Source of the DNA: an uncultured Duncaniella sp.
GTDB taxonomy: Bacteria > Bacteroidota > Bacteroidia > Bacteroidales > Muribaculaceae
Reading direction: 5' to 3'
Assembly: GCA_910589485.1 (NCBI GenBank)
Contig: CAJUSW010000001.1
Coordinates: forward strand, 402,970-466,969
DNA length: 64,000 bases
Shown: positions 35,727-45,665 of the stretch, piece by piece
How positions within the stretch are numbered: the stretch's first letter is position 1
Layout: each line of letters begins with the position of its first letter
Position numbers and translations under genes: made by a program
The notes under the pieces: model-generated
Database searches by the model: none
The model's input: the letters and a program-made list of their open reading frames with translations, nothing else
Told to the model about the DNA's origin: nothing

Positions 35727-36197
35727 ATGATACGTACCTTCATTATCGCCATTCTCCTCTCCCTGTCGTCGGCCATCCCCGCCATGGCCCAAGGCTCAAT
35801 ATCCAAACTCGTAAACAGCCTCGAGAACAATAAGGGGTGTGACATCGTGTACCGCGAGAACCGTGATCCCGCCACACGCAAGGTCACTTACTCCAAGCGT
35901 CTCATCACTTTCAAGGACAAGAAACTCGCCCAGCGGTTTGAGGACGCATTCCGCAAGGAGCGCGAGAATTCTGTGGAGTACCAGTCCAACGAGGACAAGT
36001 CGGCCTCGGTCTACAAAATCCGTTTTGACGACAATAAGGGGCACTGCTCCCAGTACACATTGGTGATCGAAGGCTCGGGGCACGATAAGTGCACCCTCTC
36101 GGCCGAGATCCACAACACAGCCAACATAAGCCGGAAATCATCGCCCCGACACGGCTCCTCGGGCACCACACGCACCAGGTATCGCCGGGGCCTCTGA
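35727..36197 (+). CDS. Small secreted protein of the sigma-factor module, function unknown
   Basis: The 156-residue product has a signal peptide (residues 1-21, ending AMAQG) and a mature part of mixed charge; the C-terminus is basic and low-complexity (SSGTTRTRYRRGL). I do not recognise the family with certainty; it resembles small DUF5024-type proteins often found third in Bacteroidales sigma/anti-sigma operons. It may be the periplasmic signal or a target of the regulon. A terminator follows at 36271-36322. Confidence 0.6.
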   Translation: MIRTFIIAILLSLSSAIPAMAQGSISKLVNSLENNKGCDIVYRENRDPATRKVTYSKRLITFKDKKLAQRFEDAFRKERENSVEYQSNEDKSASVYKIRFDDNKGHCSQYTLVIEGSGHDKCTLSAEIHNTANISRKSSPRHGSSGTTRTRYRRGL

Positions 36198-36548
36198 CAC
36201 TACGTCCCATCATCAATTGTTCCATTCTCCTCTCCCCTCCCATTTTTGTTCATACATCATCCCATCCATCTGCCGTTACATGAAGGCGCGCACCCCGCAC
36301 ACCTCATGTAACGGCATTTTTTATGATTTATATCACGATTTTTATGTTCAATAACATAACCCGTGAAATGTTTTTTTAAACAATCTCAAAAAAGCTGTTG
36401 TTTCTTTGTTTATATCAGCAAAATGTCATAAATTCGTGAATTTAAAATACGAAAATACTACATACCGACGTCTTTCTCTCCCTTTTTACCTCAAATCGAA
36501 GACATCATCATTCTAACGGAATTCTAATCCTAAAATACCTAAAAATAA
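36198..36548. other. Intergenic region before the glycogen operon
   Basis: The first part holds the terminator of the sigma-factor module (36271-36322). The rest (36323-36548) is AT-rich leader of the glycogen operon; no exact TAnnTTTG box was found, the nearest match being TTTCTTTG around 36397. Confidence 0.5.
36271..36322 (+). terminator. Rho-independent terminator of the sigma-factor module
   Basis: GCCGTTACATGA (36272-36283) pairs perfectly with TCATGTAACGGC (36304-36315) across a 20-nt loop, followed by A and six T. Confidence 0.85.
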
Positions 36549-38483
36549 ATGAGCTATCTAAAATTTGATAAGAACCTCATGATTAATCTGGAGCAATCCC
36601 TCCCCAAGGAGATGCTCCGAACCAATCAGGCAGGGGCCTATCACTGTACGACGATAGTTGACTGCAACACCCGCAAGCAGCATGGACTGCTCGTGGTGCC
36701 GGTGCCTGAACTCGACAACTCATGGCACGTCATGCTATCTTCGCTCGACGAGACCGTCTATCAGCACGGAGCTCCTTTCAACCTCGGGCTACACCGTTAC
36801 AGCGGTGGAGTGATGAGCCCTAACGGACACAAGTACATACGCGAATTTGATTGTGAGAGCGTGCCCCGCACAACCTATCGCGTGGGCGGCGTAATTCTCA
36901 CCAAGGAAAAGATATTTATCTCCCACGAGAACCGCATCCTCATCCGCTACACACTTGTCGAGGCCCACTCGGCCACCACACTGCGCTTCCGCCCTGTGCT
37001 CGCTTTCCGCGACGCCAACGAACTGTGCGTAGCCAACGATGTGATCAACACCGAGATCCCCGTCATCGACAACGGCGTGTCGGCATGCCTCTACAACGGC
37101 TATCCCCGCCTGTTCATGCAGTTCTCCCACAAGCCCCAGTGGACCTATGATCCCCACTGGTACAACGGCTTCGAGTACGTCAAGGATCTGGAGCGCGGAG
37201 TGCCCTACACCGAGGACCTCTGGGTGCCCGGCTACTTCGATGTTCCCATCAAGAAGGGCGAGAGCATCATCTTCTCGGCCGGTCTCAGCGAGGTATCACC
37301 CCGCTCGCTCGCCAAGATGTATGAGAAGGAAATAGCCCAGCGCACATGCCGCACCTCGTTCTTCAACTGTCTCAAGAACGCCGTAAAGCAGTGTTACCTC
37401 AAGGACGGCAAGGACATGTTCCTCCTCTCAGGTTACCCCTGGGGCAAGATCCTGGCCCGCAACACATTCATGGCACTCCCCGGAGCCACCATCGCCATCA
37501 ATCACCGCGAGGATTTCGAGAAGATCGCCGAGACCGGCCTCAAGGCACTGCGCCACTTCATGAAGACCGGCGAGCTGGACAGCCGCATCCAGGGCATCGA
37601 CCTCCCCGATATACCCCTGTGGGCAGTGTGGGCTCTCCAGCAGTATGCCAAGGCTTACTCACGCGAGGAAGCATCAGAGAAATACCTCGCCGATATCCGT
37701 GCCATCCTCCAGTTCATCCTCGCCGGCAAGCATCCCTTCCTGCAGGTCGACAACGAGACCGGCATGGTGTCCACCTATGGCATCGACAAACCCATGTCGT
37801 GGATGAACGCCTCGCTCGGCGGTCGCCCCATCGTGCCCCGCACAGGCTACCTTGTCGAATTCAACGCTCTGTGGTACAACGCCCTCATCTTCGCCACCCG
37901 TCTCACCACAGGTGACGAGCAGGCCCGCTACCAGGAACTCGCCGACAAGATGGCCGAGCCTTTCATCCAGACATTCCTCAACGACTACGGTTATCTCTAC
38001 GATTACGTCAACGGCACCTATGCCGATCCCTCGGTGCGCCCCAACATGGCTATCGCCATCGGCCTCGACTACTCTCCGCTCGACCGCCGTCAGCGCAAGC
38101 GCGTGCTCGACATCGTGACCCGCGAGCTCCTCACCCCCAAGGGACTCCGCACCCTCTCACCCAAGAGCTTCGGATACCGTCCCAACTATCTCGGCTCGCC
38201 CGAGGACCGCGAGATGGCTCTCCACAACGGTCCCGCTCGCCCGTGGCTCATGGGATTCTACTCCGATGCCTATCTCAAGGTGTTCGGCATGAGCGGTGTA
38301 AGCTACGTTGACCGCATGCTCATCGGCTTCGAGGACGAAATGACCCAGGGTTGCATCGGATCCCTCTCCCAGCTCTACGATGCCAATCCTCCCTATGTGG
38401 GCCGTGGCGCCATCAGCCATGTGACCAACGTGGCCGAAGTGCTCCGCACGCTCACTACCCTGAAAAAATTCATTATGGACTAA
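36549..38483 (+). CDS. Glycogen debranching enzyme-type amylo-alpha-1,6-glucosidase
   Basis: The 644-residue protein has an N-terminal beta domain (residues 1-260, GDE_N-like, with RTNQAGAYHCTTI and KQHGLL) and a C-terminal (alpha/alpha)6 barrel with YPWGKILARNTFMALPG and the GIDKPMSWMNASL region of bacterial debranching enzymes of the archaeal/bacterial type. It removes alpha-1,6 branches from glycogen in the cytosol. It is first of three genes (debranching enzyme, glycogen synthase, GH57) spaced 15 and 101 bp apart. Strong C-ending codon bias suggests high expression. Confidence 0.92.
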   Translation: MSYLKFDKNLMINLEQSLPKEMLRTNQAGAYHCTTIVDCNTRKQHGLLVVPVPELDNSWHVMLSSLDETVYQHGAPFNLGLHRYSGGVMSPNGHKYIREFDCESVPRTTYRVGGVILTKEKIFISHENRILIRYTLVEAHSATTLRFRPVLAFRDANELCVANDVINTEIPVIDNGVSACLYNGYPRLFMQFSHKPQWTYDPHWYNGFEYVKDLERGVPYTEDLWVPGYFDVPIKKGESIIFSAGLSEVSPRSLAKMYEKEIAQRTCRTSFFNCLKNAVKQCYLKDGKDMFLLSGYPWGKILARNTFMALPGATIAINHREDFEKIAETGLKALRHFMKTGELDSRIQGIDLPDIPLWAVWALQQYAKAYSREEASEKYLADIRAILQFILAGKHPFLQVDNETGMVSTYGIDKPMSWMNASLGGRPIVPRTGYLVEFNALWYNALIFATRLTTGDEQARYQELADKMAEPFIQTFLNDYGYLYDYVNGTYADPSVRPNMAIAIGLDYSPLDRRQRKRVLDIVTRELLTPKGLRTLSPKSFGYRPNYLGSPEDREMALHNGPARPWLMGFYSDAYLKVFGMSGVSYVDRMLIGFEDEMTQGCIGSLSQLYDANPPYVGRGAISHVTNVAEVLRTLTTLKKFIMD

Positions 38484-38498
38484 TCCCCGCTCACACCC

Positions 38499-39761
38499 AT
38501 GAAAGCATTAATGTTCGGGTGGGAATTCCCACCTCACATCCTCGGCGGTCTCGGCACTGCCAGCTACGGTCTCACTAAGGGTATGTGGGAGTGTGGCGAC
38601 ATGGATATCACATTCGTAATCCCCAAGCCTTTCGGCGATGAAGAACGTCACTTCGCCAACATCATAGGCATGTCACAAGTGCCCGTGTGCTGGCGCGATG
38701 TGTCCCGCGAATATGTGCAGGACCGCATCGGAAACGTCATGGATCCCGACCTGTATTTCCGTCTCCGCGACCACATATACGCCGATTTCAATTACATGCG
38801 CACCAACGATCTCGGTTGCATCGAGTTCTCGGGACGCTACCCCGACAATCTTGTCGAGGAGATCAACAACTATTCGATATGCGCCGGCGTCATAGCCCGC
38901 ACACTCGACTACGACATAATCCACTCCCACGACTGGCTCACCTATCCCGCCGGCATCCATGCCAAGCAGGTGTCGGGCAAGCCACTGGTGATCCACGTGC
39001 ATGCCACCGAGTTTGACCGCTCACGAGGGAAACCCAACCCCACTGTGTTCGGCATCGAGAAGGACGGCATGAACAACGCCGACCACATCATCTGTGTCAG
39101 CAACCTCACCCGCGACACCGTGATCAACAACTACGGCATCGATCCCGCCAAGGTGACCACTGTGCACAACGCCGTGACCCCGCTCACCCCCGAGCAGCTC
39201 AACGTGCCCGAGCACAAGTCCAAGGACAAGGTTGTGACCTTCCTCGGCCGTATCACCATGCAGAAAGGCCCCGAATACTTCGTCGAGGCAGCCGCCAAGG
39301 TGCTCAAGAACAATCCCAATGTGCGCTTCGTGATGGCAGGCAGCGGTGACATGATGAACAAAATGATCCTCCTCGCCGCCGAGCGTGGTATATCAGACCG
39401 CTTCCACTTCCCCGGCTTCCAGAAAGGTAACCAGGTGTATGAGATGCTCAAGGCTTCCGATGTCTACATCATGCCTTCGGTATCCGAGCCATTCGGTATC
39501 TCACCCCTCGAAGCCATGCAGATGGGAGTTCCCTCGATCATCTCCAAGCAGAGCGGTTGCGCCGAGATCCTTACCAACGTCATCAAGACTGACTATTGGG
39601 ATATCGACGCCATGGCCGACGCCATCAACTCGATCGTGACCTATCCCGCGATGTACAACCAGCTTCGTGAGGACGGACTCGCCGAGGTAAACCAGATCAC
39701 CTGGGACAAGGCCGGACAGAAAGTAATCAACATTTATAACAAGGTGCTCGGCCGTTCATGA
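38499..39761 (+). CDS. GT4-family glycosyltransferase, probable glycogen synthase
   Basis: The 420-residue GT-B enzyme has the N-terminal WEFPPHILGGLGTASYGL glycine motif of starch/glycogen synthase-like enzymes, IHSHDWLTYPAG near the middle, and the C-terminal donor site (FLGRITMQKGPEYF, then PSVSEPFGISPLEAMQMG with the EX7E glutamates). It is smaller than E. coli GlgA and of the GT4/GT5-like kind found in Bacteroidetes glycogen operons next to debranching and GH57 genes. It likely elongates alpha-1,4-glucan from a nucleotide sugar. Cytosolic; no signal peptide. Confidence 0.88.
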   Translation: MKALMFGWEFPPHILGGLGTASYGLTKGMWECGDMDITFVIPKPFGDEERHFANIIGMSQVPVCWRDVSREYVQDRIGNVMDPDLYFRLRDHIYADFNYMRTNDLGCIEFSGRYPDNLVEEINNYSICAGVIARTLDYDIIHSHDWLTYPAGIHAKQVSGKPLVIHVHATEFDRSRGKPNPTVFGIEKDGMNNADHIICVSNLTRDTVINNYGIDPAKVTTVHNAVTPLTPEQLNVPEHKSKDKVVTFLGRITMQKGPEYFVEAAAKVLKNNPNVRFVMAGSGDMMNKMILLAAERGISDRFHFPGFQKGNQVYEMLKASDVYIMPSVSEPFGISPLEAMQMGVPSIISKQSGCAEILTNVIKTDYWDIDAMADAINSIVTYPAMYNQLREDGLAEVNQITWDKAGQKVINIYNKVLGRS

Positions 39762-39862
39762 CTCGTGGCTACCTGTAATCTAATTTGTAAACCCTTTTGA
39801 GCTTGGCTAAAACAAAACAACAAGCCTTTTTAGCCCGGCTTAAACAAAACATAAGAAAGAAT

Positions 39863-41317
39863 ATGAAAGCAATCTGCTTCTATTTCCAGATTCATCAGCC
39901 GTTCCGTCTGAAAAGATACCGTTTCTTCGACATAGGCAATGACCACTACTACTATGACGACTTCGCCAACGACGATATCATCACCCGCATAGCCGAGCGC
40001 AGCTACATCCCCGCCGCCCAGACCCTCCTCAAGATGATCGAGGACACCAAGGGAGCCTTCAAGTGTGCCATCTCCATCACAGGCACCGCCCTTGAGCAGT
40101 TCGAGCAGTATGTGCCCGAGTTCATCGACCTCCTCAAAAAGCTCGCTGCCACCGGTTGTGTTGAATTCCTCGCCGAGACCTATGCCCACTCACTCGCTTC
40201 GCTTGCCGATCCTGAGGAGTTTGCCAATCAGGTGAAGGTTCATGATGAGAAGATCAAGGAACTCTTCGGCCAGGAGCCTAAGGTGCTCCGCAACACCGAG
40301 CTGATCTACTGCGACGACCTCGCTCCCCAGATCCTCGAGATGGGCTACAAGGGTGTGATCACCGAGGGTGCAAAGCACATCCTCGGATGGAAGTCGCCCA
40401 ACTACGTCTACTCAGCCGCCTCAGCTCCCAAGCTCAAGATCCTGCTGAAGAACGACAAGTTCTCCGACGATATCTCCGATCGTTTCTCCAACACTTCATG
40501 GGACGAATATCCCCTCACCGCCGACAAGTACATCTCATGGATCGCCTCAACACCCGCCGAGGAGCAGATCATCAACCTCTTCATGAACCTCGAGGTGTTC
40601 GGTGACTTCCAGCCCCGTGAGACAGGTATCTTCCAGTTCCTTGAGGCCCTCCCCCGCTTCGCAGCCGAGAAGGGTATCGAATTCTGGACCCCCTCAACAG
40701 CCGTGAGCAAGCTCAAGGCCGTCGACGTTCTCCCCGTGCTCCATCCCATCTCCTGGGCCGACGAGGCTCGCGACACCTCGGCATGGCTCGGCAACAAGCT
40801 CCAGAACGAAGCTTTCAACAAGCTCTATAGCGTGAGTGAGCGTGTGCGCCTCTGCGAGGATCGCCGTCTCAAGCAGGACTGGTACTATCTCCAGGCTGCC
40901 GACCATTTCTTCTACATGTCCACCAAGAACATGCACGACGGATCGGTACACTCCCAGTTCTCCCCCTACGACACCCCGTTTGACGCGTTCACCAACTACA
41001 TGAACGTGCTTGCCGATTTCATCGTGCGTGTCGAGGAGCAGTATCCCATGTCGATCGACAACGAGGAGCTCTCTTCACTCCTCACCACAATCCGTAATCA
41101 GGAACGTGAGATCGAGACCCTCAACAAGGAGGCCGAGTCGATGCGCAAGAACATCGAGCACTTCAACGAGGAGCACCTCCTCCGCGAGCAGGAAGCCGAG
41201 AAGGCCAAGGAAGCCAAGCCCAAAGCAAAAAAAGCAGCAGCCAAGAAACCTGCCGCAAAGAAGGCTTGCAAGAAGGCTTGCAATACCGCCGAAGCTCCCG
41301 AAGTAGCAGCCGAATAA
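39863..41317 (+). CDS. GH57-family glycoside hydrolase with Lys/Ala-rich tail
   Basis: The 484-residue product (ATG at 39863, before KAICFYFQIHQPFRLKRYRF, the family start) is a GH57 enzyme: FQIHQP block, TGTALEQFEQY, EFLAETYAHSLASL (probable nucleophile Glu region), and NLEVFGDFQP with the acid Asp/Glu. GH57 members act as alpha-amylases, 4-alpha-glucanotransferases or branching enzymes; here it completes a glycogen operon. The C-terminus is unusual: a coiled coil (about 418-445) followed by a Lys/Ala-rich tail (KAKKAAAKKPAAKKACKK) like that of histone H1-type proteins. Confidence 0.9.
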   Translation: MKAICFYFQIHQPFRLKRYRFFDIGNDHYYYDDFANDDIITRIAERSYIPAAQTLLKMIEDTKGAFKCAISITGTALEQFEQYVPEFIDLLKKLAATGCVEFLAETYAHSLASLADPEEFANQVKVHDEKIKELFGQEPKVLRNTELIYCDDLAPQILEMGYKGVITEGAKHILGWKSPNYVYSAASAPKLKILLKNDKFSDDISDRFSNTSWDEYPLTADKYISWIASTPAEEQIINLFMNLEVFGDFQPRETGIFQFLEALPRFAAEKGIEFWTPSTAVSKLKAVDVLPVLHPISWADEARDTSAWLGNKLQNEAFNKLYSVSERVRLCEDRRLKQDWYYLQAADHFFYMSTKNMHDGSVHSQFSPYDTPFDAFTNYMNVLADFIVRVEEQYPMSIDNEELSSLLTTIRNQEREIETLNKEAESMRKNIEHFNEEHLLREQEAEKAKEAKPKAKKAAAKKPAAKKACKKACNTAEAPEVAAE

Positions 41318-41347
41318 CCCTCCAAGGGCTATAAACTGAACACAATA

Positions 41348-41399
41348 ACAAGGCCTGTCCACCCGTTGATACCTCAACAGCCACGTGGACAGGCCTTGT
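41348..41399. terminator. Hairpin after the glycogen operon
   Basis: A perfect 15-bp inverted repeat (41348-41362 ACAAGGCCTGTCCAC; 41385-41399) with a 22-nt interval lies 31 bp after the GH57 stop. There is no T-run, so the terminator role is presumed from position. Confidence 0.55.
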
Positions 41400-41463
41400 C
41401 ATATCTACGATATAAGGTATGATATAAAGCATCATTTCCCTAACAATCCAATCTCAATAACCA

Positions 41464-42156
41464 TTGCGCCCTACAATCGAATACATACAGGAACGTTTCG
41501 ACCGCTATAACCGTCTGATGTTCGGAGGCCGGCTCCCGCGCATACCCATCAAGCTGAGCGATGCGAAATCCTATCTGGGGCAATGCGTGTCACGCATCAC
41601 GTCCCTCCCCGACGGGCGCAAGGTACATTCCGATTTCGAGTTGCGCATAAGCACCAGGCTCGATCTCCCGGCCGAGACTGTGGATGACACCGTGATACAT
41701 GAGATGATACACTACTTCATCCATTACAACGGCCTACCCGACACCTCGGCTCACGGTCCCATATTCCGTTCAATAATGAATGGCATCAACGCCAGCCACG
41801 GCCGTCACATCACCATCTCACACCACAGCACGCCCGAACAAAGGGCGGAAGCCGACTCCCGCCCTAAACTCCATGTGATAGCTGTGATGAAGCTGCGCAC
41901 TCTGCCTGCCGGCCGTGTGGGCATCAAGATACTTCCGCGCACGGCCGAAAGGGTGCTCCAATTCCACCGCCGGACATCATCAGCCCCCGACGTGGAGAGC
42001 ATCGACCTATACCTTCACGATGATCCGTTTTTCAACCGTTATCCGGTATCCGTCTCGCTCCGTTACCACCCGGTATCGGCAAGTGAACTGGCACAGCATC
42101 TCGCATCAGCGCGCCGGCTTGCCATATCGGGCAACGCGCTGATCTATGCGAGATGA
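41464..42156 (+). CDS. SprT-like zinc metallopeptidase domain protein
   Basis: The 230-residue protein has an SprT-like N-terminal domain: YIQERFDRYNRLMFGGRLP, then the zinc-binding HEMIHYFIH (HExxH at about residues 80-84), with a further His in SAHGPIF. SprT/Spartan-type proteases are linked to DNA-protein crosslinks; bacterial members are poorly studied. The start is TTG at 41464: a stop lies two codons upstream, and the first ATG (41518) would remove part of the conserved helix. The C-terminal 100 residues are not assigned. It converges with the AlbA_2 gene, 7 bp away. Confidence 0.82.
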   Translation: MRPTIEYIQERFDRYNRLMFGGRLPRIPIKLSDAKSYLGQCVSRITSLPDGRKVHSDFELRISTRLDLPAETVDDTVIHEMIHYFIHYNGLPDTSAHGPIFRSIMNGINASHGRHITISHHSTPEQRAEADSRPKLHVIAVMKLRTLPAGRVGIKILPRTAERVLQFHRRTSSAPDVESIDLYLHDDPFFNRYPVSVSLRYHPVSASELAQHLASARRLAISGNALIYAR

Positions 42157-42163
42157 TCAGCCA

Positions 42164-45100
42164 TCATTTCATCTCATTGGCACGACGGGCACGGAACTTG
42201 GGCAGATCGGCCGTGGGAATACCCCAAATGGATTTACCCTGACGCTCATAGGCCACGCCGTCGAGCATCACCACCTCGGGGCTCGGATCAACATCGGCAC
42301 GATAGATTATCTTGTCGCCAACCATCTCAAACTGAGTCGTCACCAGGCCGTTGGCCAGATGTCCGAGACGCTTGTGCACAGCATCCCTCACCAACCGGTC
42401 AAACTTATCCTTCATCGAAGTGAGGTCATAATCCTTGTGGCGGTTGTTGATATAGATGAAATCGCCATCCAGGCCGGTGGCATATCCGCCATCGTCCACG
42501 CCCACATACAACCGTCCGCCACGGGCATTCATGAATCCGGCCATCACCTTAAGGAGCACCGACATCTGCTCGCCCGGAGCCGGAAGCATATTCTTTCCGG
42601 CGGGATATATGGCTGAGCTCTTAAGCTCGGTGAACTGGTCCTCCTCGGCAATCTTGAGCGTATCGGGCATCTGAATCTTCAGCTCCATCAGCTGATATAT
42701 CTTGCGGCGCAAGGTGCGTCTCACCTCATACACGTTGGCATTGTCAAGCATGTTATAGGAAAGCACCAGCCGGGCAAGCTGAGAAGTCTTGTCGTCGCGA
42801 CGGTCCTTGGCCTTCTGCCACAGCCAATCGTTATCCCATGGCTTGTCGAGCTGATTTATTATGCGCAGACGGGTGAGGCGGGTCTCGATATCGGGATAGT
42901 TGGATATGAACTCGCTATTGTCGTCAAAGAGCTTCTGCAACCTGTCGTCATCGATCTTTCCGCTGTCACCAAACATCCTTATCGACTCCACCAGGTCCAT
43001 GCGGTTGGCAAAATATGTGGCCAACTGGGAGTCGCCTATGAGCCTTGCCATTATACGGCCTATGGCGAGATAGTTGAATGTCTCGATATGGTCCTTGCTC
43101 ATCATGCCCTCACGGTCAATGAGATGTATCAGCTCGCGCATATGTTCGGTGTCGATAACCTTCATTGTGCTGAGCGATTCGTCGAGACCGGCATCCAGAG
43201 CTTCCTCAGTCTCCTCGGCTTCGGCCGGATTCCATTCCTCTCCGCCACTGTAGGAGGCCATGAGCAACCTGAACGCCTCGTAGATGTTGAACGTCTCATC
43301 GGTGCGCTCCACAAATACCGCTTTGATCAAAGGATAGGGATATATAGTATCCACCTCGGTAATTATGAAATCGCCCTCGCGGAGAGTCTCGTTACAATCC
43401 CGCTTGGGGATGAACATGGATATGCCCTCGTCGGTGACACACATGTATTTGTCGGCATCCACCTTGCTCACCTGCGCCAGGCACTGATCGCCCACACTTA
43501 ACTCATTCTTAAGGAACTCGTGGATATTGTTGCGCATCACGAAATGGTAGGTGCCGTCATCGTTCATTCTGTCGACCGTAGCCTGGAACAGGTAGTTGTA
43601 ACCCGTCTCGGGATCGATGAACACGTCGGCATGCGGAATGATGGGATAGGACACCATGTCGAGCGGAGTCATTGTGCCCTCCCCCTTGAAGTTATCGTCC
43701 TGTATCACCACACGGTAGTCATATTTCGCAGTGGGCACTTTGCCGGTAATGCACACCTTCACCACATCGCCACTGTCGGGCTTGAATTTCTCCGAGATCG
43801 ATGGTGTGAGATGCTGGACCGGAGCAAACAGCGAGTGCTCGACCTCGCGCCACAGGCGGTGAAACTGGGTGATATTGTTGCGGGTGGCATTCAGTTTCTC
43901 CTGCATGCGATCGTTGAGAAGTATGCGGATCCTGGCCGGTGAGAACAGATCGGTAGGGATGCCATACTTCATATTGTCACTGCGCTGTATGGGAGTGAAC
44001 ACGAATGTGTCGCCCGTGAGGGTCATGAGCGCATTGTCTCCTTCATACACCCATCCCTCACCGGAAAGCGGTGCCGACTTGGAGACGGCCACCTTGGAGC
44101 ATAGCATGGTGATATCGTCAAGATCGCTCCATGTGAATTCGAGAGGGGACGGATCCTTGCTGAACAGCGCCGAGAGCGACTTGTAGAGAAGCTGTACCGA
44201 GTTGGCCGTCGAGAGCAATGACACGTAGCGGTAGTGCATCGATCGGTATAGCTCAAGTTGTGAATCATTGTCGCCTCCTCCGAGCAGCAACCGCAACGAC
44301 AGCGCCTTGATCATCTGACGTATCTCGGTGGCATCGGTGCCCGATCCGGTGAGCGCGTCGATGCGCCGGCTCTCGTTGGAGATATACATGTCGAGCATCT
44401 CGATGAACGCCTTGGCAAACAGGTGCATGAAGCGACGGTTGTCGTGCGACTTGCGTATGATGTCGAATATAGCGTCGATATAATTGGACACACTCTTTTT
44501 CCTGAGCGAGAACAGGGCCATGGCCACACGCATTCGCTCCTCGGGATTGTACAGGTAGCCCGACAGGCGCAGGCGCTCAAGAGTGTCGTCGATATATGTC
44601 TGATCCTTGCGGTCCTTGATCAGATGCAATGCCCGCAGATAGTCGCGGGTGTGGGTGATGATCTTATTGAGGCGGTCCTGGTACTCGGTACGCTCGTGGG
44701 GAGCACATTGCCTGAGATAATCGCTTGTCTCAAGCAGGTTAAGGCATATGGAGTTGAACATCTCGAGCAATTCAGTGCGATGGTGGGGCAGTTTCTTGCG
44801 CTCCCTCAGCACCTCGGGGTCAACGTTGCGCTTCAGATCAGTGTTGAGCCATTCGGTGAGATGTCTGCCCACCACGTCGGCACACGTCATGACCCACAGC
44901 GGATTGCCCGACTCGAGCTGATCGCGTGCATCGGCGAGCTCGGGAAGTTTACGGAACAGCAACCGTGGAAGATGCGCCGAGATGGCGTGGCTCGTGTCGA
45001 GATCCAGGAACTCGTTGAGCGAGAAGAATGGTATGCCGTGGTTGCGACCGCCCACCAGTTCAAGATCCATCCTCACAAGATTGATGCTTTTCACACGGCA

Positions 45101-45484
45101 TTTCACCCTTTCATTGATGGAAAGCCGCTCATTTCGGCCGGGATAAACTCTGAAAACCAACCCATTGGGATCCATTACTTCGTGATACCAACCCGTAGTG
45201 AGAGGTGTTTTCACTCTGAATTCATACTCCTCTCCTATGGTGTAGAGCTGTGGCAATATTGCGGCTATATCCTGCATGAACACCGGGAAACCGGCCTGGT
45301 TGTATTCCTTAATTATACATTGTAATTTCGAGGGGCGTTTTGTCCTTTGGAATTGAAAAGCTTTTATGTCATATTCCTGACCTTTGTAATTGATCTGAAA
45401 ATACAAATTTCCGCCTGCAACTTTACTCCCCCTCACCGGGAACGTGAATTTCTCGAATTTTTCGTTTTTTTCGGATGTTTCCAT
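42164..45484 (-). CDS. Large protein of unknown function with C-terminal AlbA_2 (Schlafen-type) domain
   Basis: The 1106-residue product has no signal peptide or clear membrane segment. Residues from about 942 to the end match an AlbA_2/Schlafen-type domain (EEDQFTELKSS, then GFMNARGGRLYVGVDDGG and GLDGDFIY), a fold found in nucleic-acid-binding or ATP-binding proteins. Residues 1-160 and 560-720 look like small beta-barrel (OB/S1-like) segments; 190-480 and 800-930 are helical. Presumably cytosolic and RNA- or DNA-associated. I cannot name a function. A -7 box TAACTTTG lies at 45573-45580 (minus strand). Confidence 0.7.
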   Translation of the reverse strand: METSEKNEKFEKFTFPVRGSKVAGGNLYFQINYKGQEYDIKAFQFQRTKRPSKLQCIIKEYNQAGFPVFMQDIAAILPQLYTIGEEYEFRVKTPLTTGWYHEVMDPNGLVFRVYPGRNERLSINERVKCRVKSINLVRMDLELVGGRNHGIPFFSLNEFLDLDTSHAISAHLPRLLFRKLPELADARDQLESGNPLWVMTCADVVGRHLTEWLNTDLKRNVDPEVLRERKKLPHHRTELLEMFNSICLNLLETSDYLRQCAPHERTEYQDRLNKIITHTRDYLRALHLIKDRKDQTYIDDTLERLRLSGYLYNPEERMRVAMALFSLRKKSVSNYIDAIFDIIRKSHDNRRFMHLFAKAFIEMLDMYISNESRRIDALTGSGTDATEIRQMIKALSLRLLLGGGDNDSQLELYRSMHYRYVSLLSTANSVQLLYKSLSALFSKDPSPLEFTWSDLDDITMLCSKVAVSKSAPLSGEGWVYEGDNALMTLTGDTFVFTPIQRSDNMKYGIPTDLFSPARIRILLNDRMQEKLNATRNNITQFHRLWREVEHSLFAPVQHLTPSISEKFKPDSGDVVKVCITGKVPTAKYDYRVVIQDDNFKGEGTMTPLDMVSYPIIPHADVFIDPETGYNYLFQATVDRMNDDGTYHFVMRNNIHEFLKNELSVGDQCLAQVSKVDADKYMCVTDEGISMFIPKRDCNETLREGDFIITEVDTIYPYPLIKAVFVERTDETFNIYEAFRLLMASYSGGEEWNPAEAEETEEALDAGLDESLSTMKVIDTEHMRELIHLIDREGMMSKDHIETFNYLAIGRIMARLIGDSQLATYFANRMDLVESIRMFGDSGKIDDDRLQKLFDDNSEFISNYPDIETRLTRLRIINQLDKPWDNDWLWQKAKDRRDDKTSQLARLVLSYNMLDNANVYEVRRTLRRKIYQLMELKIQMPDTLKIAEEDQFTELKSSAIYPAGKNMLPAPGEQMSVLLKVMAGFMNARGGRLYVGVDDGGYATGLDGDFIYINNRHKDYDLTSMKDKFDRLVRDAVHKRLGHLANGLVTTQFEMVGDKIIYRADVDPSPEVVMLDGVAYERQGKSIWGIPTADLPKFRARRANEMK

Positions 45485-45572
45485 ATTGTTTTTATGATAG
45501 TCATGGCCGACATTCGCTCATGTCAACGGCCATAACCGGGTTATAAGATTGTTTTAAAAATAAGTAATATCA

Positions 45573-45580
45573 CAAAGTTA
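45573..45580 (-). promoter_or_regulatory. -7 element of the AlbA_2-protein gene
   Basis: TAACTTTG on the minus strand, giving a leader of about 85 nt. No exact TTTG at 19-20 bp. Confidence 0.45.
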
Positions 45581-45665
45581 GTAAAAATAACCCGAGTCAC
45601 GATTTGCAGATTCTCCCTTTTCCCTCACCATGAGCGTTAATTGTTGCATATAATCGCTTCACGGT

